Assembly (NCBI RefSeq): GCF_003339615.1 | Contig: NZ_QQBG01000012.1 | Location: 1 to 37,412, forward strand | Direction: 5' to 3' | Source: Candidatus Similichlamydia laticola | GTDB lineage: Bacteria; Chlamydiota; Chlamydiia; Chlamydiales; Parilichlamydiaceae | DNA length: 37,412 nt | In this document: piece after piece, positions 1-11,515 of the stretch | Numbering within the stretch: position 1 is the stretch's first letter | Layout of the letters: every line of letters begins with the position of its first letter | Position numbers and translations under genes: made by a program | Notes under the pieces: model-generated | What the model was told of the DNA's origin: nothing | The model's database searches: none | What the model saw: the letters and a program-made list of their open reading frames with translations, nothing else

Positions 1-116
1 AAAATTTCCGCCTTTTTTTCTTTTTCATCTTTTCCAAAAAAGACGCCTTGAATAAGATATGGGACATCTCGATGGTCGGCATCGAGTGGAGGCTGGGTTC
101 TAGAGGCTTGGCGGTA

Positions 117-141
117 GGTTGATAGTGAGAAATAGAACAAG
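117..141 (+). other. 16S rRNA processing stem, left arm (pairs with 1810-1834)
   Basis: Bases 125-141 are a perfect 17-nt inverted complement of 1810-1826. The pairing continues outward to 117 and 1834 with one G-U pair and one mismatch. Together the arms enclose the whole 16S gene, as expected for the double-stranded RNase III substrate that releases pre-16S RNA. Seen directly in the sequence; the enzyme is inferred from general knowledge of bacterial rRNA operons. Confidence 0.85.
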
Positions 142-160
142 AACGCACAGAGTCTTGTGC

Positions 161-180
161 GGTGCTCTTTCGGGAGCACT
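161..180 (+). other. Leader hairpin just upstream of 16S
   Basis: GTGCTC at 162-167 pairs with GAGCAC at 174-179 around a short loop, and the 161/180 G-U pair extends it. A second perfect 6-bp stem lies upstream (CTCGAT 68-73 with ATCGAG 81-86). Both fall in the transcribed leader or promoter region of the rRNA operon. They may help fold the pre-rRNA. I see no convincing -35/-10 pair in bases 1-110. Confidence 0.5.
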
Positions 181-202
181 GTCCATTTTATTTTTATTTA
201 TA

Positions 203-1752
<1,550 letters not shown>

Positions 1753-1879
1753 AAGGTTTGAAAACCGAAAGGTTGAATCCTTAGGTTGAGGCGAGACTCT
1801 GTTGTGTAACTTGTTCTATTTCTCACGATCGACCATTGAAATTAAAAGAAATCGAGTCAAGTTTCTGATCCGTAATTAA

Positions 1880-1907
1880 GATCAGCGCTTGAGAAATAAT
1901 CTTCAAG
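1880..1907 (+). other. 23S rRNA processing stem, left arm (pairs with 4865-4894)
   Basis: AATAATCTTCAAG at 1895-1907 is the exact reverse complement of 4865-4877, and AGCGCT at 1884-1889 pairs with the same palindrome at 4885-4890. The two arms bracket the 23S gene and form a helix of about 25 bp, as expected for the pre-23S RNase III stem. No tRNA gene lies in the 16S-23S spacer. Confidence 0.85.
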
Positions 1908-1914
1908 ATTATGG

Positions 1915-4858
<2,944 letters not shown>

Positions 4859-4924
4859 TGTTTGCTTGAAGATTATTTTCCTTGAGCGCTGGTCTTATCG
4901 GATTAGAGCATAGATTCGTTTTTT

Positions 4925-5043
4925 TTGTTGGTGATTATAGAGCGGGGGGTACACCTGATCCCTTTCCGAACTCAGAAGTTAAGTCCCGCATCGCCGATGG
5001 TACTGCACACGAGAGTGTGGGAGAGCAGGGTGTCGCCAACATT
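4925..5043 (+). rRNA. rrf: 5S ribosomal RNA
   Basis: This 5S RNA of about 119 nt follows the 23S by about 65 nt. The terminal helix forms between GTTGGTGA (from 4927) and TCGCCAAC (to 5040). The internal blocks CCGAACTCAGAAGTTAAG and GCCGATGGTACTGC are canonical for bacterial 5S. It is the last gene of the operon and is followed at once by a terminator. Confidence 0.95.
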
Positions 5044-5047
5044 TTTC

Positions 5048-5086
5048 CGTCCGGGTTGCCGAGAGGCGTCCTGGGCGTTTTTTTTT
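5048..5086 (+). terminator. Rho-independent terminator of the rRNA operon
   Basis: CGTCCGGG (5048-5055) pairs with CCTGGGCG (5070-5077), including two G-U pairs. An inner GCC-GAGA-GGC closes a tetraloop. The stem is followed directly by nine T residues (5078-5086). It lies 5 nt after the 5S end, where an operon terminator is expected. Confidence 0.9.
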
Positions 5087-5347
5087 GCGCTTTTACAATT
5101 TTACAAGATTTAATAAGAATTGTAAGGTGAAGGGGTATATAGTCGCCTTTACAAGTCCTCCTCTAGAGTTTTTTTGTTTTACATTGACATTTTACCTTTT
5201 TAGAAGTAGCTCTTGGGTCATTTTCGCTTTTTAAAGCTGGCTTATCTTTTTTTCCATAAATGTAGCTTTCTGCTTGCTGCTGACGGCTTATTTGTCTAAA
5301 ATCCCCTGCAGAACCTTTGAAGCGGTTTTCTCGAGAAGGAGATATCT

Positions 5348-5650
5348 ATGAGTAATCGTTCTATTTTTTTCAGATTGGGGTGCGTTGCGTTGCTCCTTGT
5401 TTCCTCACCCGTTCTGTTGGGGCAGAACAGAGGGCATCTTGATGGTGTTAGAGATAGCTCAGAAGAATACAGAAAGCTTTTTTCTACACTGTTAAACCCT
5501 AATGGGATTGACTTTGAACAATTCGGTGCTGATAGCAAAAAGATCTCTGTTATCGGAATGTTTTCCGATGAAAAAGTTTCTGGTTCCGAGCTTCAAGTAA
5601 TGCACTGGATTGACTTTAAAGCGCCTCCAGAAGAGCTGCTGGAGGATTAA
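5348..5650 (+). CDS. Short secreted protein sharing an N-terminal domain with the next gene
   Basis: This is a 100-aa protein of unknown function. The start is the ATG after a strong SD (AGAAGGAG, 7 nt away). Residues 1-25 form a signal peptide (RLGCVALLLVSSPVLLGQ). From about residue 38 (SEEYRKLFSTLLNPNGIDFE) to residue 90 (VMHWIDF) it is nearly identical to the N-terminal domain of the 477-aa protein encoded at 5823, also at DNA level, so the two arose by tandem duplication. This copy stops just after the shared domain and lacks the coiled coil and C-terminal domain. It could be a functional single-domain protein or a truncated duplicate. The good SD and intact frame favour a working gene. 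No family recognised. Confidence 0.75.
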   Translation: MSNRSIFFRLGCVALLLVSSPVLLGQNRGHLDGVRDSSEEYRKLFSTLLNPNGIDFEQFGADSKKISVIGMFSDEKVSGSELQVMHWIDFKAPPEELLED

Positions 5651-5822
5651 TTTTACTTCGAGTGACAGCGAGAGTTGTTACTGTTAGTTGTTATTTGTTT
5701 CTAAAACGAAACTGTTGCTGTGGAGAAGAATGTCAGTTTTCGAGCCTTGTTAGCAAAGCTTGAGCTTTGATAAACCTTCGCCATTAGGCTACTTAATGGG
5801 TCATCTTTTAAGAGAGACACTT

Positions 5823-7256
5823 ATGAGAAATCGTTTTTCTTTTTTTAGGCTAGGTTGTCTGGCCTTGCTGTGTGCTTCGTCACCTTTAATTCCTTCCGGA
5901 ACGGAGCAGCCATCTCGCAGAGCTGCTTTGAGAGACGCTAACAAGTCATCTGAAGAGTACAGAAAGCTTTTTTCTACATTGCTAAATCCCAACGGAATTG
6001 ATTTTGAGGAATTTGGAGAAGATAGTAAGGCGATCTCTGTTATCGGAATGTTTTCTGATGAAAAAATCTCTGGTGCCGAGCTTCAGGTTATGCATTGGAT
6101 CAACTTTAACAGTTCCGAGGACTACGGGGAAAGGTGTGCAAGTGATCCCTTGGAAGTCGAGGCGCTCAAGGAAAGAGCCAAGGTTAAAAGACATGCCTTG
6201 CGGGAGCAAGTAGAGGAAGAGAGACTTCAAGTTCAAGATAGAGTTGCTACTCACAGGGAGCGTCTTGACAGGAACCTGAGGGAACAGACAGAGAACGAGT
6301 TGCGAGCTTTGAAAGAGAAGTCTAGGACCAAAGCGGAAGAGAAACTTCTAAAGGAGCAACAAGAAGACCTCAACCGCATGCTCGATCTAGAAAGAAGAAT
6401 GCAGAAGCAGGAGGAAGAGGTACGTGCCATTGCTGAGCTAGAGACAAGACTAGAAAAGCAAGACCTTGAAAGAAGAAAGCAAATTCTCCTTGAAGGGAAA
6501 TTGGACGAAAAGCTCAATGATCAAAGAGACCTATCTCAAAGAAGCAAAAGAAGGGTTAACGAGAGGCTTTCTCGAGAGGGAGGACTCCTCGAAGAAGAAG
6601 GCTTTTCTGATGACGATTTGCTCGAAAACAAAACAGAGCCTCTTTTCCAGGGTTCTCTCTGGAGAATCTCCCCAGGAAGTGGTGGATTTGAAGGCGACAA
6701 GTCTTCTGGAAGAAGAGCCGTTGGGCGATTTTCAGAGGAAGATTTGCCAAATACCAACTTCAGCTCCGAAGAAAAGTCTGTTATTTTGGAGTCCTTGGAC
6801 AAGATTGAGAGAGCTCAATCCTTAAATAGGAGTCCACGTCTGAGAAACCTCCCCAAGGAAACTTCAGGTGTTTACCCTTACTGGGCAGCTGGGTCTCCAA
6901 TGCTTGAAGGCGCTTTAGACAAGTGTAAGCCAGGAGATGAGTTTCTTGTTCTTGCCTTTAGAGCGCGAAATAATCAAGTCCCAAGAGAAATGATTATCAA
7001 GGACCTACAAAAATACGGCATCTCTCCCAAGATGATTCAACAAAGCGTCACTTTCGTTGAGTGTGAGAATTCTAAAAATGTTGATCGCAAGGTCGAGGAT
7101 TTGCTCACCATGTCTGGCATCCACGATGGACCGGGTTACCTGGTTATCGAACTACCGGGTAAGATGACTAAATCTACAGCCAAAATTGTCAGAGCATGTC
7201 CTTTGCCCTTTGATAGAGAACTGCGCAGCAAGGTTCTCTCTTTCCGTGGGAAATAG
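5823..7256 (+). CDS. Secreted coiled-coil protein with shared N-terminal domain and C-terminal alpha/beta domain
   Basis: This is a 477-aa protein of unknown function. I start it at ATG 5823 because MRNRFSFFRLGCLALLCASSP aligns with the start of the upstream paralogue; the frame is open 21 codons further upstream. The order is: signal peptide (1-25), a shared domain (about 42-95), a long Glu/Arg/Lys/Gln-rich coiled coil (about 115-245), an acidic linker (EEEGFSDDD), then a C-terminal domain (about 355-477) with the run GDEFLVLAF ... VTFVEC ... GPGYLVIELPG. That last strand-helix-strand ... Gly-Pro-strand order resembles the thioredoxin-like proteins elsewhere in the window, which is my inference. 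Exported and probably oligomeric through the coiled coil. Confidence 0.8.
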   Translation: MRNRFSFFRLGCLALLCASSPLIPSGTEQPSRRAALRDANKSSEEYRKLFSTLLNPNGIDFEEFGEDSKAISVIGMFSDEKISGAELQVMHWINFNSSEDYGERCASDPLEVEALKERAKVKRHALREQVEEERLQVQDRVATHRERLDRNLREQTENELRALKEKSRTKAEEKLLKEQQEDLNRMLDLERRMQKQEEEVRAIAELETRLEKQDLERRKQILLEGKLDEKLNDQRDLSQRSKRRVNERLSREGGLLEEEGFSDDDLLENKTEPLFQGSLWRISPGSGGFEGDKSSGRRAVGRFSEEDLPNTNFSSEEKSVILESLDKIERAQSLNRSPRLRNLPKETSGVYPYWAAGSPMLEGALDKCKPGDEFLVLAFRARNNQVPREMIIKDLQKYGISPKMIQQSVTFVECENSKNVDRKVEDLLTMSGIHDGPGYLVIELPGKMTKSTAKIVRACPLPFDRELRSKVLSFRGK

Positions 7257-7283
7257 GGATTTTCGAAGAAAAAAGGAAGACTG

Positions 7284-7793
7284 TTATGAGGTGGACAGGG
7301 TGCATATCGTGTGTCCCTCCTTTAAGAGGACTTCCAGGTTTTTCATAAGTAATTCTTCAGTTAGAGCGCCTTCTTCAGGGCGCTCTATCCTCTTACGAAC
7401 TTTTGACGTAGAGGGGTTCAAGACCAATATTGTTGGGAGTCTGGTAACTTGTAGTCCTTCCAAAAGAAAGCTCTTTTCAGAACAAGAGGAGAGTAGACCT
7501 TGTTGCACCTCCATGGTGTAGAAGACAAAGCTTTTGGCCAATTTCCTTAATACACTTTCAGCAGCCCCGGTTAAAAAGTTTTCAATGACCATGTCTTGAC
7601 TCGGATAGACAAAAGCTAAAACCCACTTCTGTTCCTCTTGAGCTGTTTTTGAAGCTAATTCCAGATTCGAGTGACAACGATCCTTGAGAGAGGTCATCGG
7701 GATGGAGTAGTGCATAATGGTTTTATTCTGAGACCAAGAGGGTATTGCCAGCAGAATGAAATAGAAAACAAAGAATTGACTCGCTCGCCCCAC
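7284..7793 (-). CDS. Exported thioredoxin-like protein lacking CxxC
   Basis: This is a 169-aa protein starting at GTG 7793, placed 6 nt after a perfect AAGGAGG; a TTG six bases upstream abuts the SD and is unlikely. Residues 1-21 (VGRASQFFVFYFILLAIPSWSQ) are a signal peptide. The body shows a thioredoxin pattern: strand KWVLAFVYP, a helix, strand SFVFYTMEV, then VTRLPTILVLNP with the cis-proline preceding a strand, as in the thioredoxin_7/DUF255-like group. The expected redox CxxC after the first strand is replaced by SQDMV. It therefore looks like a non-catalytic or structural relative. It is the downstream partner of the CxxC-bearing gene at 7857, 63 bp away. Function unknown. Confidence 0.75.
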   Translation of the reverse strand: MGRASQFFVFYFILLAIPSWSQNKTIMHYSIPMTSLKDRCHSNLELASKTAQEEQKWVLAFVYPSQDMVIENFLTGAAESVLRKLAKSFVFYTMEVQQGLLSSCSEKSFLLEGLQVTRLPTILVLNPSTSKVRKRIERPEEGALTEELLMKNLEVLLKEGHTICTLSTS

Positions 7794-7856
7794 GCTCAAC
7801 CTCCTTATCCGATTAAAGGTTAGCTAACGGATCTCTGTTTTATTTGTCATATCTTT

Positions 7857-8342
7857 TCAATGACAAGCCTCTGCGATGACTCTATTGAATAAACAAGCGG
7901 AATATCCTCCTATTTTTGTCAATTCTTGTCTTAGGAGCTGCCTCTGGGTCGGTATATGAATGGCGATAAAAATAGGGAAAAGAGAGTCTTCATTTTTTCT
8001 TGTCAATTTTGGATCGTGCACCAAGCAGTGGCTCCATCTAGCAAGAGTATGCATTTGCATAAGAGGCTCTAACTCTTTATCCGCCAAGTCTCTTTTCATC
8101 TGTCTTTCCACTTTTCTACAATAGGCACATCGCACAGGAAAAAGAGCGAGTAAAAGAATTGGCTGTTCCTCACTTAGACCTGCATCCAAAAATATCTCGG
8201 CAAGTTGAGCTTTTTCTTCTTGCCGCAAAAGGGAAAGATAATCCACACGGTATCCTCCGGTCCCCCGCTCAGTGAAGACACTTGAAAAAGCAGGAAACGA
8301 AGAGACAATCAGGAGCATGGTGAGGCTAATATCTCGAAGCAT
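7857..8342 (-). CDS. Exported thioredoxin-like protein with CxxC active site
   Basis: This is a 161-aa protein. The start is set at ATG 8342 (SD AGGA 6 nt upstream), which gives the signal peptide MLRDISLTMLLIVSSFPAFSS. The open frame continues upstream but would give a charged leader with no signal. The body contains strand PILLLALFP followed by CAYC (about residues 71-74), a helix, and later LFPIFIAIH with the cis-proline, then the GGYS turn. This matches a secreted thioredoxin-fold oxidoreductase of the thioredoxin_7/SoxW type, likely acting on disulfides outside the cytoplasm. Disulfide chemistry is central to the chlamydial envelope, so an envelope role is plausible but inferred. It is divergent from the symporter gene that starts 90 bp away. 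Confidence 0.75.
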   Translation of the reverse strand: MLRDISLTMLLIVSSFPAFSSVFTERGTGGYRVDYLSLLRQEEKAQLAEIFLDAGLSEEQPILLLALFPVRCAYCRKVERQMKRDLADKELEPLMQMHTLARWSHCLVHDPKLTRKNEDSLFPIFIAIHIPTQRQLLRQELTKIGGYSACLFNRVIAEACH

Positions 8343-8432
8343 CTTTTTCCTATTGCAAAATTGAGGAATTGGCCAGAATGGGCCGGGTTTCTTTTTTCTG
8401 TATTTGGTCTCTTTAGCCATGATGTCACCAAT

Positions 8433-9707
8433 ATGGAATTTTTCCTATCTGGTTTGCTTCAATTAGATCCCTGGTTGTGGGGAGGGATTGGGGTCCCTTT
8501 CGTCTTGGGTACGGGAACTTATCTGTCTTTTCGCTCTCGTTTTATACAAATCAGGTTTTTGTCTTCTGGCCTGTTTGGTCTTTTTGCAAAAGATCGAACT
8601 TCTGTCTCCTCTTTTTTCGCTTCGGTCGGAGGCGCTGTTGGCATTGGCAATGTCATAGGTGTTTGCTCTATGTTAGCCTCAGTTGGTCCAGGAGCGGTTC
8701 TTTGGTTTTGGATTGGAGCCTTTTTTGGGATTCTCCTCAAATATGCAGAGGTTTACTTAGCCGTACGCTTTAAAGGGGAACAGAACGGAATGGTTTCTTA
8801 TCTTTGCGTTGCTTTTCAGAAACACCCGTACGTACCCAAATTGGCATCCCTCCTTTCTTGTGTCTATGGCATTGAGATTTATCAATTCAATGTTGTCCGT
8901 GATTCTGTTTCAGAGGCATGGGGTATGCCCAAGTTGATCGTCTCTCTCTCTCTTCTTTTCTTCGTCTTCTTAGGTGTAAGGGGAGGCTTTCAAAGGGTAG
9001 GAAAAGTATCTTCGAAAATTCTACCTCCTTTACTACTTCTCTACTTTTTCATGTCTCTTTGCGTTCTCTTTGTTTTTCGATCTCATTTAGCCAATGTCTT
9101 CACAGAGATTCTTATTGGATTTTTTGATCCTTCCTCTGTGGCACCAGGCCTGGGGGCTAGTTCTTTATTGGCTGCTTCGCAAGGATTAGCGAAAGGCTGT
9201 TATGCAACCGACATTGGAACTGGGTACTCTGGAATGATTTACAGCTCTTCTCCCAGGAAAGAACCTTTTCAAATGGCGAAATTGGTCCTATTGGAACCGA
9301 TTTTTGACGCTTTTGGGGTATGCACATTGAGCCTTTTACTTGTTCTGAGCACTGGTGTTTGGCGTGAGGGACTCTCTTCTGGGTTCCTTGTTCAGGCCTC
9401 CCTCGGAACCGTTTTTCCTTATTCCAAGCAAATTGTGTCTGTTTTACTCTCGCTTCTTGGCTACTCCACCATTACGGCCTTTCTGGCTACAGGTATTGAA
9501 TCAGCAAAATTTTTGTCCCCTAGGAAAGGGGCGACATTGTATGGCTGTTTGGCAGCTTGCTTATGGGTGACATTTTCGTTTTTGGATGCCGAAATAGCAT
9601 TTCTTTTCATGTCATTTTGTGGTTTTGGTCTGCTCATGATCAATGTGTTGGCCTTCGTTCGGTTACGAAACCATATTCAATTTTGTCACGAACACAAAGG
9701 GGTATAA
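8433..9707 (+). CDS. AGCS-family alanine/glycine:cation symporter
   Basis: This is a 424-aa multi-pass inner-membrane protein. The start is placed at ATG 8433, which fits the family N-terminus (LDPWLWGGIGVPFVLGTGTY); no clear SD is visible. Family hallmarks are SRFIQIRF, the glycine-rich GGAVGIGNVIGV (about residue 70), GPGAVLWFWIGAFFG and KYAEVYLAVRF. The later signature normally containing NEAG reads GLAKGCYATDIGTGYSG here. Family members import small neutral amino acids with Na+ or H+. Chlamydiae depend on such host-derived amino acids. The pgsA gene follows 3 bp after the stop, so the two are probably co-transcribed. Confidence 0.9.
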   Translation: MEFFLSGLLQLDPWLWGGIGVPFVLGTGTYLSFRSRFIQIRFLSSGLFGLFAKDRTSVSSFFASVGGAVGIGNVIGVCSMLASVGPGAVLWFWIGAFFGILLKYAEVYLAVRFKGEQNGMVSYLCVAFQKHPYVPKLASLLSCVYGIEIYQFNVVRDSVSEAWGMPKLIVSLSLLFFVFLGVRGGFQRVGKVSSKILPPLLLLYFFMSLCVLFVFRSHLANVFTEILIGFFDPSSVAPGLGASSLLAASQGLAKGCYATDIGTGYSGMIYSSSPRKEPFQMAKLVLLEPIFDAFGVCTLSLLLVLSTGVWREGLSSGFLVQASLGTVFPYSKQIVSVLLSLLGYSTITAFLATGIESAKFLSPRKGATLYGCLAACLWVTFSFLDAEIAFLFMSFCGFGLLMINVLAFVRLRNHIQFCHEHKGV

Positions 9708-9710
9708 AAT

Positions 9711-10283
9711 TTGTTCTTGTGTCACACACTTACCCTTTTTAGGGTCGTTATTTCGCCTCTTTTTGTTTTTCTCTATCTTCGAAAAGTTTCCTCTTTTTTT
9801 CTTATTTCTTTAGCTGTTACTAATGAATTAACGGATTTTTTAGACGGTTTCTTAGCCAAAAAATGGCGTTGTAGCTCTCCTCTTGGAAAGCTTCTTGATC
9901 CGTTTTCTGATTCCTTTTGGCATCTCTCTGCTCTCTTCTCTTTCACCCAGGGGAGCCTACCCATCCCTTTATGGATTCCCCTTACTACCCTTTGGAGAGA
10001 CCTATTTGTCTGTTTTTTAAGACAACTTTATGCCTTGGAGGGCATCCCTTTTCAAGCTCAGCACAATGCAAAAATAAAGAGTGCCCTCTGGGGCATTTCT
10101 ATTATTTGTTTTCTTTTTGGCCTCGACCTAGTTAAACATAATTACATTTCTCCCTGCCTCTTTAAGAGGTATATCTATACGTTCTTTTCAGCAAACTGTT
10201 TGCTGTCATGGAATACTTTGATTAGTTATTATCTTGGCTCGCTGAATCTTTTTCGGCGGTTTTTTAAGGATTCGGGCTTATGA
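9711..10283 (+). CDS. pgsA: CDP-alcohol phosphatidyltransferase (phosphatidylglycerophosphate synthase)
   Basis: This is a 190-aa integral membrane enzyme. It probably makes phosphatidylglycerophosphate from CDP-diacylglycerol and glycerol-3-phosphate. The CDP-alcohol phosphotransferase motif is complete: D-x2-DG-x2-A-K-x8-G-x3-D-x3-D (about residues 39-66; DFLDGFLAKK ... GKLLDPFSD), with Lys for the usual Arg. About five hydrophobic segments are seen. The start is TTG 9711 after GGGG; a TTG two codons later is an alternative. In Chlamydia a pgsA paralogue lies directly beside glgA. Here three kinase genes separate them. The stop overlaps the ATG of the first kinase (ATGA), indicating translational coupling. 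Confidence 0.85.
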   Translation: MFLCHTLTLFRVVISPLFVFLYLRKVSSFFLISLAVTNELTDFLDGFLAKKWRCSSPLGKLLDPFSDSFWHLSALFSFTQGSLPIPLWIPLTTLWRDLFVCFLRQLYALEGIPFQAQHNAKIKSALWGISIICFLFGLDLVKHNYISPCLFKRYIYTFFSANCLLSWNTLISYYLGSLNLFRRFFKDSGL

Positions 10284-11344
10284 TGAAATCATTCCTCTCT
10301 TCTTTATCTATTTTGGGCTTCTTTCAGCCTTTATTGGACTATGTTGTGCCAATGCGAGAAAAAGATCAGAAAGTTCTATTAGAAAGTCTTCAGCTTGGAG
10401 AGGGACTTGGGGTAGAACTTGGATCTCACCACCAGGTAAACCCTGCAACTTTTGATAAGATATTGAGTTTGTTGTCTAATGAGGAGTTTGCTTGTAAAGC
10501 AACCCCAGGAGGTGTCGGCTTTAATGCTTTAAGACATCTTTCCAAGGCAGGTGTTCAAGTCAGTGTGGGGAGCTTTCAGGGAACGCACAGTCTTTTCAGG
10601 GGGCTGGATAAGAGTTATAGATTTTTCTTCCGTGAACATTATCTTGATAGCACAACTCTTTCTCCTTCAAGGTGGGTTTGCCTTTACGACCCCGAGAAAA
10701 ACTTTCGGAGCGAATTTGTTTCGATTGAGGCAGGGAGGGATTTTTCTAAATGTTTTATTTCTCTTCTTCCATCCTTCAAAAAGTATGATGTCGTTTTATT
10801 TGAAGGGTTTCTCCTTCCATTCCTAACATGTCGTCAGCTCATGCAGCGAGTTTGGGAAGAGGGTGTTCCTATTGGCTGCTGCTATAGCGGTGGCAACTTC
10901 GTTGAAAAATTCAAGGAAGAACACCTTGAAGTACTGCCCATGGTTTCTTTTTTGTCTATGAATTTAGACGAGGCGTACCACCTAACCGGAAAAAGAGATG
11001 TTTGTTCGGCCGCACATTCGTTGAGGAAGAAAATGGCACCTGGTGCCGTCGTTCTAGTTACCAACCAAGAGAAGGCTTTCTGTATCGCTGATCAGGACGG
11101 CTGCTTCGTCAGTAGTCCCTTGGATGTCCCTCAGGATAGAGTGGTCAATACGCTAGGTTGTGGAGATGCGGCTTTCAGCGGTCTTATTCTTGCTAAAAAG
11201 TGTCTGAATCTAGATAACAGGGAGGCAGCCGATGTAGTTGCTCAGATCGCAGGGTCTTGCTTGCTATCTAACACGTGTAACGTATCTGGGAAGGCTATCC
11301 GAAAAGCGATCAGGACGTACACCCCAGTCACCTTTAAAAAATAA
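10280..11344 (+). CDS. PfkB-family kinase, copy 1 (adenosine-kinase-like)
   Basis: This is a 354-aa protein of the ribokinase/PfkB superfamily, which phosphorylates sugars or nucleosides with ATP. N-terminal LGFFQPLLDYVVPM matches the GxGNPLLD-type start of adenosine kinases. The substrate motif PGGVGFNALRHLSKAG (about 75-90) keeps the GG and Asn. The C-terminal signature reads NTLGCGDAAFSG, with the catalytic base at about Asp296; the usual first Asp of DTxGxGD is Asn. It is the most canonical of three tandem copies. Its ATG overlaps the pgsA stop. Substrate cannot be deduced. I do not recognise this trio from Chlamydia. Confidence 0.85.
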   Translation: MMKSFLSSLSILGFFQPLLDYVVPMREKDQKVLLESLQLGEGLGVELGSHHQVNPATFDKILSLLSNEEFACKATPGGVGFNALRHLSKAGVQVSVGSFQGTHSLFRGLDKSYRFFFREHYLDSTTLSPSRWVCLYDPEKNFRSEFVSIEAGRDFSKCFISLLPSFKKYDVVLFEGFLLPFLTCRQLMQRVWEEGVPIGCCYSGGNFVEKFKEEHLEVLPMVSFLSMNLDEAYHLTGKRDVCSAAHSLRKKMAPGAVVLVTNQEKAFCIADQDGCFVSSPLDVPQDRVVNTLGCGDAAFSGLILAKKCLNLDNREAADVVAQIAGSCLLSNTCNVSGKAIRKAIRTYTPVTFKK

Positions 11345-11367
11345 CGTCTCCTCCCTCGTTTATGCCT

Positions 11368-11413
11368 GGAACAATAGAGAATCCTCCTCTGTTGTTCCCC
11401 GCATAGGGGATTC
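11368..11413 (+). promoter_or_regulatory. Alternative hairpins in the leader of the second PfkB gene
   Basis: GGAACAA (11368-11374) pairs with TTGTTCC (11392-11398), with an inner AGAG/CTCT. The overlapping GAATCC (11379-11384) can instead pair with GGATTC (11408-11413), and that fold encloses CCCC-GCATA-GGGG (11397-11409). The two structures are mutually exclusive, the arrangement used by attenuators. No T-run follows either, so a plain terminator is unlikely. Regulatory role is inferred only. Confidence 0.35.
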
Positions 11414-11515
11414 TTCTTGTCCTCTTCTGGGTGTCAACCAGAGCCAAAAAGCATATCACTTTCTTTTAAAACTTACTGTAGGCTGCTTCTCAAGTAGCAA
11501 AGGAGGATCTTCTAG

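Noticed and set aside
1-110. Promoter for the rRNA operon
   Set aside because: Expected here, but I could not find a -35/-10 pair better than chance in this T- and A-rich stretch.
5093-5125. 8-bp inverted repeat TTACAATT/AATTGTAA after the rRNA operon, and a TTGACA at 5184
   Set aside because: The 17-nt loop and AT-rich context make the hairpin unconvincing, and no acceptable -10 lies 16-18 nt after TTGACA.
6251-6517. Antisense Ser/Leu/Arg-rich frame opposite the coiled-coil gene
   Set aside because: It is the mirror of the Glu/Lys/Arg-rich coiled-coil codons; it has no SD and low complexity.
7363-7385. Strong inverted repeat AGAGCGCC/GGCGCTCT resembling a terminator
   Set aside because: It lies inside the coding sequence of the 7284 gene (RIERPEEGALTE region) and lacks a following T-run on either strand.
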